Below are positions 6,890 through 13,345 of a stretch of DNA of 20,591 nucleotides, piece by piece (position 1 is the stretch's first letter; each line of letters starts with the position of its first letter). The stretch comes from Chloroflexota bacterium. GTDB taxonomy: Bacteria; Chloroflexota; UBA4733. A program made the position numbers and the translations under genes. The notes under the pieces were generated by a model. That model made no database searches. It was not told the DNA's origin and saw only the letters and a program-made list of their open reading frames with translations. The stretch lies in assembly GCA_025449435.1 (NCBI GenBank), contig JANWJO010000170.1, positions 1 through 20,591 on the forward strand. Direction: 5' to 3'.

Positions 6890-7948
6890 CTATCGAGTCT
6901 GCGAATTGGTCCCCTTTAGCCCTTGGCACAGCATCACGCGGTAGCGGGGAGTACGAGCAACATCCTCCACTGACGAGAAGTACCGCGCCGCGACCTGCGG
7001 ATAACGCAAGAACACATTAGCCACGACGTATAGCCGCCCGCCCGGCCGTAAGTGGCGAGGGGCCTCGCTGATCCAGCGCTCTGCCACGGCGGTTGTAGCC
7101 TGGCCGTCGACGTGAAAGGGCGGGTTAGTGACGATCAGCGAGAAGCGCTGGTGGATGCCAAGGCTGGAGTAGCCGTCGCTCAATTCAGCGGTGGCGTTGG
7201 CTACACCGTTGTATTGGATGTTGAGCCGCGTCACGCGCACGGCTGCTGGCAGCGTATCAACGAGCTTGACCTGACCTTGCGGCGCAAGGAGAGCCGCTAC
7301 GAGCCCAATGGCGCCGGCTCCGCAGCCAACATCGAGTATCTGATCGTTAGTCCGCACCAGCATGGTGTCTAGGAGCAACTGGGTTGCCTCGTCCACCTTG
7401 TGCGACGAGAACACACCAGGCGCCACGTGCAGCGTGAGCGTTTGACCCTGAGCCGCCACCTCGACCGTTTCCGGTACTTCTGGGAAGGTTTCTAGATCTG
7501 AAGTAATCGGTCTCGGTTCAATGTGCAGCACGCGGCAGCCGGAGCCGCTCACCACCTGGAGCAGCGTGAACACCTCGCCGAGGGCCTGAGCAAGTGTGTC
7601 GATGCCGTGCCGTTTGGTACCAACAAGCCACAGGGTCCCGTCCACAGGCAGTTCATGCGCAGCGGCCACTATCTGGCCCAGGGCGTACGCATTGCCACGG
7701 GCCATGAGTGGATCAGTGAAGCACAGAACGTGCCTGAACGGGCCGTGCTGGCGCATCAACGCCTGCAGGTTATCTTCCTCGGTCAGTTGCATACCGCTCG
7801 GTACGTGGTGTTGCAACACCAGATAGTCCGTGTGCGTGTGGGCCTGAACGGTAATCGGGCGCAGTTTGGCAAGCATGGGGAGCGGTACGGCCTGCGTAGC
7901 CTGGAAAACCAGTGTTGCGCCGTCTCTAGCCTCGGGAAGCCGGCGCAT
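6890..7948 (-). CDS. Class I SAM-dependent methyltransferase, RsmC/RlmG type (MTS domain)
   Basis: A 352-residue protein with the two-domain layout of 16S/23S rRNA guanine-N2 methyltransferases RsmC and RlmG. The N-terminal half (about 1-150) is a diverged, probably non-catalytic methyltransferase-like domain. The C-terminal MTS domain begins with GVFSSHKVDEAT (178-189), has the SAM-binding loop LDVGCGAGAIGL (205-216) and the catalytic NPPFH (275-279), which is typical of enzymes that methylate exocyclic amino groups of guanine. The exact rRNA position cannot be read from the sequence. The start is ATG 7948 because GGAGGT lies four bases upstream; a TTG eight codons earlier (7972) is in frame but less likely. 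It diverges from the dehydratase gene across a 126-bp gap. Confidence 0.85.
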   Translation of the reverse strand: MRRLPEARDGATLVFQATQAVPLPMLAKLRPITVQAHTHTDYLVLQHHVPSGMQLTEEDNLQALMRQHGPFRHVLCFTDPLMARGNAYALGQIVAAAHELPVDGTLWLVGTKRHGIDTLAQALGEVFTLLQVVSGSGCRVLHIEPRPITSDLETFPEVPETVEVAAQGQTLTLHVAPGVFSSHKVDEATQLLLDTMLVRTNDQILDVGCGAGAIGLVAALLAPQGQVKLVDTLPAAVRVTRLNIQYNGVANATAELSDGYSSLGIHQRFSLIVTNPPFHVDGQATTAVAERWISEAPRHLRPGGRLYVVANVFLRYPQVAARYFSSVEDVARTPRYRVMLCQGLKGTNSQTR

Positions 7949-8000
7949 CAGGACCTCCCACGGACTTTGCAACGGCGTGCCCTTCAGCGCTTGGCCAAAC

Positions 8001-8028
8001 TCGCCAACCCGGTATCGCGGGCTACACT
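8001..8028 (+). promoter_or_regulatory. Possible sigma-70-type promoter for the dehydratase gene
   Basis: TCGCCA (8001-8006; four of six matches to TTGACA) and TACACT (8023-8028; five of six matches to TATAAT) are separated by 16 bases. The -10 lies 46 bases before the ATG at 8075, in the divergent gap. The -10 is embedded in a small inverted repeat, GCGGG/CCCGC. An AAAGGAG ribosome site follows at 8056-8062. This is based on motif inspection only. Confidence 0.3.
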
Positions 8029-8074
8029 CTACCCGCGCCCGCCACGCGGCGCGTGAAAGGAGCCCTGGGTTACG

Positions 8075-9817
8075 ATGGCGATTTCGGCAGCACGCTTGCG
8101 CGAGCTACGCAGCCAGCGCTTACGCAGTGTCAACCGCCAAGGCGACTCGCTGCGTATGGCCATGGATTGGTCGGTCGACGACCTCAGCAAGCCGCAAATT
8201 CTGGTGGAGACCAGCGAAGGGAGCTCGCACCCCAGCAGCTTTCACCTGGGACAGGTTGCCGAGCGCGTGATTGCGGGCATCCTGGAAGAAGGGGGCAAGC
8301 CCGCCAAGTTCACGACCAGCGACATCTGTGACGGCATCGCCCAGGCGCACGACGGGATGTCGTATTCCCTGGTGTCGCGCGAGATCATCGCGGCCATGAT
8401 GGAGATTCATGCCATGGCCCACCCTCACGACGCCATCGTGTCGATCACCTCTGGCGACAAGGCAGTACCGGCTCATCTGGAAGCGCTTGCGCGTGTCAAC
8501 CTGCCGGCCATCGTGGTGCCTGGTGGCACCCAACTGAGCGGGCCCGATTTGCTGTCGTCTGACTGGCTGTACCCGATGGGCGCGGATTACGACGAGGGTA
8601 AGATCTCGTTCGAGGCGCTCATCTCGGCACAGAAGACGGCCTGCCCCACCTGCGGCGCGTGCCAGTTCATGGGGTCGGCGAGCACAAACCAGGTGATGGT
8701 CGAAGCGCTGGGCATGTCGCTGCCCGGCTCGGCCATTACACCTGCCGTACTTAACACGTATTACCGGATGGCCAACGAGTGCGGCAAGCAGATCATGACG
8801 TTGCTGGATAGAGACATCCGGCCGCGCCAGATCATGACGCGCGACGCCTTTCACAACGCATTGGTGCTGCACGCTGCCATTGGGGGCTCAACGAATACCA
8901 TGCTCCATTTCCCGGCCATCGGACGCGAATTGGGCATCGAGATCACGCCCAAGATGTTCGATGACGCCGGCCGCAACGTGCCCGTGATCACCAACACCAA
9001 GACGGCAGGCTTATACCCAGCGGAGTACCTGTGGTACGCGGGCGGCGTACCAGGCATTATGCTGGAGTTGCAATCGTTCCTGCGCCTGGATGTGATGACC
9101 GTTACAGGGAAGCGGCTGGGCGAAAACCTGCAAGATTTGCAAAAGACCATGTTCTTCAAGGAGGGGCTTGGCTACCTTGCTAATCACCGGCTGACCAAGC
9201 GGCACGTGCTCAAGTCGCTCGACGACCCCATCCGCCGTGGCGGCACCATCGCCGTGCTGGAAGGCAACCTCGCCCCTGGTGGTGCGGTGATGAAGCACGC
9301 CGCCGCCGACCCCAAGATGCACGAGCACGTCGGTCCGGCCATCGTCTACGAATGCGAAGAAGACGCCATCAAAGGAGTTCTGGGGCACGAAGTCAAACCC
9401 GGCAACGTGATGATTATCCGCAATGAGGGGCCGCGCCAAGCCGGCATGCCAGAGATGTACTTCTGCACCACGATCATCTCGGCGCGTCCGGAACTGGCCA
9501 CATCCACCGCCATCGTGACCGACGGCCGGTTCTCCGGAGCGACCAAGGGACCGTGCATCGGCCACGTCACGCCGGAAGCAGCCGTGGGCGGCCCGCTGGC
9601 GCTGGTGGAAAATGGGGACCTGATCGAGATCAGCGTTGCCAACCGGCGCTTGGCCATCGTGGGCATCCACAACGAACGCAAGTCGCCCGATGAGGTTGCG
9701 AACGTGCTGGCCGAGCGCAAGCAGCGCTGGACTCCACCGGCGCCGCAACACCCCACCGGCGTGCTATCGCTGTTTTCACGCGCGGCGTCCGGCGCGATGG
9801 AAGGTGCGCATTTTTAG
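8075..9817 (+). CDS. IlvD/Edd-family dehydratase (dihydroxy-acid or sugar-acid dehydratase)
   Basis: A 580-residue member of the iron-sulphur dehydratase family that removes water from dihydroxy acids (branched-chain amino acid synthesis) or aldonic acids. Family marks are SDICDGIAQAHDGMSYS with C85, ACPTCGACQF with C190, C193 and C196, GGSTN, GNLAPGGAVMK, and TDGRFSGATKGPCIGH with the catalytic S487. The GACQF-GSAST pattern and the MDWSVDDL segment resemble the E. coli xylonate dehydratases YjhG/YagF more than classical IlvD, so a sugar-acid substrate is a real alternative; I therefore give no gene symbol. Oddities: the conserved CDK motif reads G127-D-K129, and the classical PCxxH cysteine is absent, so the usual cluster-ligand set is incomplete. 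ATG 8075 follows AAAGGAG by 12 bases. The gene is monocistronic and followed by a C/G-rich repeat. Confidence 0.85.
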   Translation: MAISAARLRELRSQRLRSVNRQGDSLRMAMDWSVDDLSKPQILVETSEGSSHPSSFHLGQVAERVIAGILEEGGKPAKFTTSDICDGIAQAHDGMSYSLVSREIIAAMMEIHAMAHPHDAIVSITSGDKAVPAHLEALARVNLPAIVVPGGTQLSGPDLLSSDWLYPMGADYDEGKISFEALISAQKTACPTCGACQFMGSASTNQVMVEALGMSLPGSAITPAVLNTYYRMANECGKQIMTLLDRDIRPRQIMTRDAFHNALVLHAAIGGSTNTMLHFPAIGRELGIEITPKMFDDAGRNVPVITNTKTAGLYPAEYLWYAGGVPGIMLELQSFLRLDVMTVTGKRLGENLQDLQKTMFFKEGLGYLANHRLTKRHVLKSLDDPIRRGGTIAVLEGNLAPGGAVMKHAAADPKMHEHVGPAIVYECEEDAIKGVLGHEVKPGNVMIIRNEGPRQAGMPEMYFCTTIISARPELATSTAIVTDGRFSGATKGPCIGHVTPEAAVGGPLALVENGDLIEISVANRRLAIVGIHNERKSPDEVANVLAERKQRWTPPAPQHPTGVLSLFSRAASGAMEGAHF

Positions 9818-9881
9818 CAGGACTTGTAGGAGCGACGAACGCCACTCCCGACCGGGCCCAGAAGGCAGCACCGGAACAGAA

Positions 9882-9933
9882 CCCCCCTGTAGTCCCCCCC
9901 TGGCGGGGGGGACGGGATGCCGGAAGTACGTGG
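9882..9933 (+). repeat. Dispersed C/G-rich palindromic repeat, copy 1
   Basis: A 52-nt unit: C-run and TGT, a hairpin GTCCCCCC...GGGGGGAC (9892-9899/9906-9913), then GCCGGAAGTACG. It aligns without gaps to 12216-12267 (reverse strand; 41 of 52 bases identical by hand) and to 16412-16463 (39 of 52). It begins 65 bases after the dehydratase stop, so it would sit in the 3' end of that transcript. There is no T-run. No transposase is nearby. Confidence 0.75.
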
Positions 9934-9967
9934 CCTGCGTGGAATCGGAACGAAGACCACCGCCTTT

Positions 9968-10016
9968 CCAGCGGCTCCGTCCCGCCGCCAGGAGGGACAT
10001 TAAGGAGCGGGGGGTT
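9968..10016 (-). repeat. Diverged inverted relative of the C/G-rich repeat
   Basis: Read on the minus strand this has a run of six C, then GTCCC-TCCTGGCGGC-GGGAC, which echoes the central palindrome of the 52-nt repeat. The flanking blocks do not match well. Together with copy 1 it forms a loose inverted pair filling most of the 275-bp gap between the dehydratase and the DUF262 gene; I see no gene in that gap. Confidence 0.35.
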
Positions 10017-10092
10017 GTCAACCTTCGTCACGCTCGTTCCGAACGCATGGGAAGCGCTCGAGATTCTAGTAGGGCAGCGATCATAGCTGGCT

Positions 10093-11910
10093 TTAATCGA
10101 GCCAGTCATCGGGATTCCAGATGCGCTCGGCGATCTGACCGTATAGGTGGCTGCGTTGATCTAGCGCGGCCTTGTCAAACGTCGTGTGCGCGACAAATGG
10201 CAATTGGCTTTGTTCCTTGAACTTAAGAAATCCAGGGTTGTGCTCGTAGCATTGTGGATTGAGAGAACGTGCCAGTAGATTCTGGCCGTAATAGTGTGGC
10301 AGTTTCTCAGCATATGTGAGATCGCCGTAACTGGCGTTGAACGTCTTGGGCAGGAGCAACAGGCCGCCGATACGGTTGCGGTATTCGGCGAAATCGGCAG
10401 CGTGACCAAACTCGTCGACATGCTGTTCAGGGTGGTCGGCCCAGATGTGCTCAACTTCGAAGCGAGCCTTACCCTCCGCCACATAGTCGCGATAATGAGA
10501 AGGATGCCCAGATTGCGTTTCGACATAGTCAGTCAGGCGGGCAAGGATCCGGTGGAGCGTGCGCCGATTCATCTGGTTCATCCGCAGCCGGTCGTTACTC
10601 GCAAACGTCTGGCTTTCCTTAGCAAGAGACTCGTTGAGTTTCAAGGCGAGATCGTCAGGTTCCAGTCCGCGGATATCTCGCATCACCACGAACATGGCGT
10701 ACTGCAAAGTCGAATAAGCGATGAGGCGGAAGTTCCACAACCGCCAGGTAAGCAAGATGTCAAGGTACTTTGCCACGAGGCCGATCTTGCGGTCAATTAT
10801 GTCTTTGCTGTCGCCGGGCACAAGTGGCGCTAGGAGGAGCATGTATTGCAGGGTGAATCCCTGTTGAGCATTAAATAGCACGTGCTCAAGGCCGGGTATG
10901 AGTTGTTTCGAAGCATCTAGTAGCCGAAGGTACTGGCGGCTGTAGAAGTCGAGGTTGCGATCGATGAGGCGAAGGAAGTCGTCGCTTTGCTTAAGCCCGA
11001 TGCTGGCGGCGGCGTCCCGAAGCCAGCGGTGAAACTCGGTCCCGATGCGATCGAAGTCCTCTGGCTTCGCCCCCTTTTCGCGCTCTCGGATTTTCAAGGC
11101 ATATTGGCTGCGGAACCACGCTTTGAAACAGTCGGCTTCCACTTCCTTTCCTGCTTCATTGAGCTTGCGAATACAGTCGCGCCAGCGATTGCTGGCCACG
11201 GTCCGCTTGTTCTCGTCGATATTGGCGAGCAGATATCCCTTGAGCATGTCCGCAGGACTAAGCGACAGCCCACGATCATTCATGGTTTCAAAAATAGTAT
11301 AGGCATCGTCATCGGAGTATGCGGTGATCTCGACCACGTGAACGTTCTCTAGCAGCCAGTCGGCAAAATAGGGCAGCGCCCCGCCGCGAAGGTCTTCGGG
11401 AAAGCACGATTCTAGGTCCCGATAGCGACCAACTAAGTTTTGTACGGACTCTGAGCATTCAGCAGTGTCGATGGGTTGACGACCGAAAAGTGCTTCCATG
11501 GCATCAGTGCGATCATCCACATCGAGGTTGAACGACTTCTCACCGTACCGCTCTGAATAAATCAACTCGTCAATATTCACCTGACGCTGCTGTTTCTCCA
11601 TCTGGAGGTTGCGCAGCAGAATGAGCAGCAGCGTCAGACTGGTGAGACGCTGCTGGCCGTCAACGACGTAATTGGCATGATCCTTCTTGCTGATGATGAT
11701 GGAGCCGAGGAAGTAGTGCGGATACTCCGCGACTTGAGTGGGCTGGTGTATGGGCTGATATTCCTCCAGGAACTTCTCGCTGAGGTCATCAACTAGCTCG
11801 CGAATCTGCTTCTCTTGCCACTTGTATTCGCGCTGGTAGTAGTCAATCGAATACTTTACGCCCTTGAGCAGTTCACGGATGGTCTTTGCCTTGCCGAGTA
11901 TTTCTTTCAT
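10093..11910 (-). CDS. DUF262-DUF1524 protein (GmrSD-like; probable anti-phage nuclease)
   Basis: A 605-residue protein joining an N-terminal DUF262 domain to a C-terminal DUF1524 domain. DUF262 shows SIDYYQREYKW (21-31) and the hallmark DGQQR (84-88), the NTP-binding/hydrolysis motif seen in GmrS and SspE, plus an IFETMNDRGLSLSPADMLKGYLL segment. The DUF1524 part is an HNH-type nuclease domain: VEHIWADHPEQH with H488, then NRIGGLLLLPKTFNASYG and EKL. In characterised relatives (GmrSD, SspE, BrxU) this pairing restricts phage DNA, often modified DNA, so defence is the likely role (inference). The gene is solitary and visibly poorer in GC than its surroundings (26 of 60 bases in 11521-11580, against 45 of 60 in 9541-9600), suggesting transfer. 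The ATG overlaps an upstream stop as ATGA. Confidence 0.88.
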   Translation of the reverse strand: MKEILGKAKTIRELLKGVKYSIDYYQREYKWQEKQIRELVDDLSEKFLEEYQPIHQPTQVAEYPHYFLGSIIISKKDHANYVVDGQQRLTSLTLLLILLRNLQMEKQQRQVNIDELIYSERYGEKSFNLDVDDRTDAMEALFGRQPIDTAECSESVQNLVGRYRDLESCFPEDLRGGALPYFADWLLENVHVVEITAYSDDDAYTIFETMNDRGLSLSPADMLKGYLLANIDENKRTVASNRWRDCIRKLNEAGKEVEADCFKAWFRSQYALKIREREKGAKPEDFDRIGTEFHRWLRDAAASIGLKQSDDFLRLIDRNLDFYSRQYLRLLDASKQLIPGLEHVLFNAQQGFTLQYMLLLAPLVPGDSKDIIDRKIGLVAKYLDILLTWRLWNFRLIAYSTLQYAMFVVMRDIRGLEPDDLALKLNESLAKESQTFASNDRLRMNQMNRRTLHRILARLTDYVETQSGHPSHYRDYVAEGKARFEVEHIWADHPEQHVDEFGHAADFAEYRNRIGGLLLLPKTFNASYGDLTYAEKLPHYYGQNLLARSLNPQCYEHNPGFLKFKEQSQLPFVAHTTFDKAALDQRSHLYGQIAERIWNPDDWLD

Positions 11911-12053
11911 TCCGGAGTGCCTTTCAATCGGTGGTCCAACAGACCCGCAACCTCAAGGTGGTTGGCAAGGAGTTCAGCGCGGCTTTCTTGGCGGATGGTG
12001 GTGGCGGCGCCATCACGCTCCTCGTAGGATGCCGCTGTACAACCCGCCTCATA
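11907..12053 (-). pseudogene. Start-less reading-frame remnant upstream of the DUF262 gene
   Basis: On the minus strand a 48-codon frame runs from just after a TGA (12056-12054) to a TGA (11909-11907) that overlaps the DUF262 ATG as ATGA. It contains no usable start until a late TTG. It reads like the tail of a real protein (RQESRAELLANHLEVAGLLD, then HRLKGTPE), helical and charged, with natural codon choice. This looks like the C-terminal end of a former operon partner whose 5' part has been lost. It may instead be chance. I cannot name the family. Confidence 0.35.
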
Positions 12054-12137
12054 TCAGCACCCAAGAAGCAAGCGCCTGATGTGAACGGGCGAGATTGAGA
12101 GGCGATGCCGGTCATGACGCTGTGCGTCTTCCTATGA

Positions 12138-12161
12138 GTGCTAAGCTGGCGATATTAGCAC
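12138..12161. repeat. 7-bp inverted repeat, possible operator or hairpin
   Basis: GTGCTAA (12138-12144) and TTAGCAC (12155-12161) are perfect inverted arms around a 10-base spacer. The site lies about 230 bases upstream of the DUF262 start, between it and repeat copy 2. The half-sites resemble those of the HrcA operator CIRCE but in the reverse order, so it is not that element. It could be a regulator site. Confidence 0.4.
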
Positions 12162-12215
12162 ATGTAGTGGGGCACTATCGCTGGAACGGGCTTGACCTAA
12201 GCGGCAGCACGAATT

Positions 12216-12267
12216 CCGCGTACTTCCGGCGCACCGTCCTCCACAACTGGGGGAGACGACAGGGGGG
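12216..12267 (-). repeat. Dispersed C/G-rich palindromic repeat, copy 2 (inverted)
   Basis: Read on the minus strand this aligns to copy 1 over 52 bases without gaps (41 identical) and to copy 3 (37 identical). The GCCGGAAGTACG block is exact, while the central palindrome is partly eroded. It begins 33 bases downstream of the hydrolase stop and faces copy 1 across the DUF262 gene, so the two form inverted flanks of a 2.4-kb segment. Confidence 0.75.
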
Positions 12268-12299
12268 GGTCGTAGCTCGTTCGCCCCGCGCGCCTCCGT

Positions 12300-13298
12300 T
12301 CAGGCCCGGGCAGCTAGCCAGTCAATAATGCTCGCTTGAGCCTCCGGATCCAACTGGGCATCAGGCGAGTTGTAGCCGGCACCCACCTCAGCCGGTACTA
12401 GCTCCGCCCGTGGCCGTGGCTCATGCTTGAGGACGTGATTCACGTGCTCGGGGAAGAGGAAGGTAACGTCCCGGCGCCCCGCGGCAGCTTGCTGTAACGG
12501 CTCGCCATCAGCTTGCCAGTCTACCTGGAGGTCTCGCTTGCCGATGATGATCAGTGCCGGGACATTCACCTGCTTGAGCAGCAAGGATGCATCCGCCAGC
12601 CAAAGCTCGCGGGCAAAGGGCAGGTTGGCCGGCGCTTCCAGACTCTGCAGGAGCAGCTGGACCCCCTGCGGCAATAACGGATCCGGGGCGGCGGGCTCTT
12701 CCATTAGAAAACGTGTGATTGCTGCGTCGTAAAGCCTCAGCAGCGCATCGCCATCAGGTACGCCTGCAAACTGCGCAGCCAGCTGAGATCGCGCGACAAC
12801 GCCGACGGGCCGGCCGGGAGGGGCGGTGAGCACGAGGCCAGCCAACGGAATCGCGGGGCTGCCCACTTGATAGTTCAGCGCGTGCAAGGCTCCCTCACTG
12901 TTGGTGAGCGCGAAGATCCGGCCATCACGGACGTGGCCCTGGCCGGCCAGAGTGCGCACAGCTCCGGCGAGTTCGTCGAGGTGGCTTTGCATACTGAGCT
13001 TGCCAGCAAAGGCCTGCACGTTCTCGCGAACGTGTGGGCCGGACGCCACCTTGTCGTAGCGGAGTGAAGCAATCCCAGCCCGCGCAAGCGCTTCCGCAAG
13101 CAGGCGGGCGCTGCCATTGGTTCCCGGCAGCAGGGGTGAATTCCAATTGCGGTCCGTCGGACCGCTACCCGCCACCATCACGACGGCGGGAAACGGTCCG
13201 GCGCCGAGCGGCCGCACAAACGTGCCATAGATGGCGGCCAATGGTGACTGCCAGTTGACCTCGGAGACTTCGCCATACGAATCCGGTACAACCATCAT
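12300..13298 (-). CDS. Alpha/beta hydrolase (serine hydrolase, S33-like)
   Basis: A 332-residue hydrolase without a signal peptide. Landmarks are PFPAVVMVAGSGPTDRNWN (about 35-53, the oxyanion region), GIASLRYDKVASG (75-87), the nucleophile turn TNSEG with S134, IIGKRDLQVD (251-260) supplying the acid, and VNHVLK with H288. The pattern fits bacterial esterase-like hydrolases with the GSGPxDRN signature. The nucleophile elbow lacks the first glycine of GxSxG (T132 instead), which is unusual though the serine is kept. The substrate is unknown. ATG 13298 (a second ATG follows at once) is preceded by AAGGGAAG. It lies 47 bp after uvrC in the same direction and is probably the last gene of that operon. 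Confidence 0.8.
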   Translation of the reverse strand: MMVVPDSYGEVSEVNWQSPLAAIYGTFVRPLGAGPFPAVVMVAGSGPTDRNWNSPLLPGTNGSARLLAEALARAGIASLRYDKVASGPHVRENVQAFAGKLSMQSHLDELAGAVRTLAGQGHVRDGRIFALTNSEGALHALNYQVGSPAIPLAGLVLTAPPGRPVGVVARSQLAAQFAGVPDGDALLRLYDAAITRFLMEEPAAPDPLLPQGVQLLLQSLEAPANLPFARELWLADASLLLKQVNVPALIIIGKRDLQVDWQADGEPLQQAAAGRRDVTFLFPEHVNHVLKHEPRPRAELVPAEVGAGYNSPDAQLDPEAQASIIDWLAARA

Positions 13299-13345
13299 TC
13301 ACTTCCCTTGGAACGATCAGGCACAACGCCACGCGCTGGTAGCGG

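Larger units (their letters stand above)
11911..12299. other. Intergenic region between the DUF262 gene and the hydrolase gene
   Basis: This 389-bp stretch holds the reading-frame remnant next to the DUF262 gene, an inverted repeat (12138-12161) and repeat copy 2 (12216-12267). No promoter for the DUF262 gene was convincing. Several short open frames are present on both strands but none has both a ribosome site and protein-like composition. Confidence 0.5.

Noticed and set aside
6774..7020. Small gene starting at ATG 6774 with a GGAGG-like ribosome site
   Set aside because: The good ribosome site is part of a hairpin. The peptide has no recognisable composition, and most of the frame is antisense to the methyltransferase gene.
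11924..12115. 63-codon minus-strand frame upstream of the DUF262 gene
   Set aside because: It has an ATG but a low-complexity, proline-rich peptide and ends 14 bases before the DUF262 ATG. The overlapping frame that ends in ATGA looks more like a real protein tail.
12138..12161. CIRCE-type heat-shock operator (HrcA site)
   Set aside because: The half-sites GTGCTAA and TTAGCAC are present, but CIRCE is TTAGCACTC-N9-GAGTGCTAA and here the halves are in the opposite order with a 10-base spacer. No chaperone gene is adjacent.
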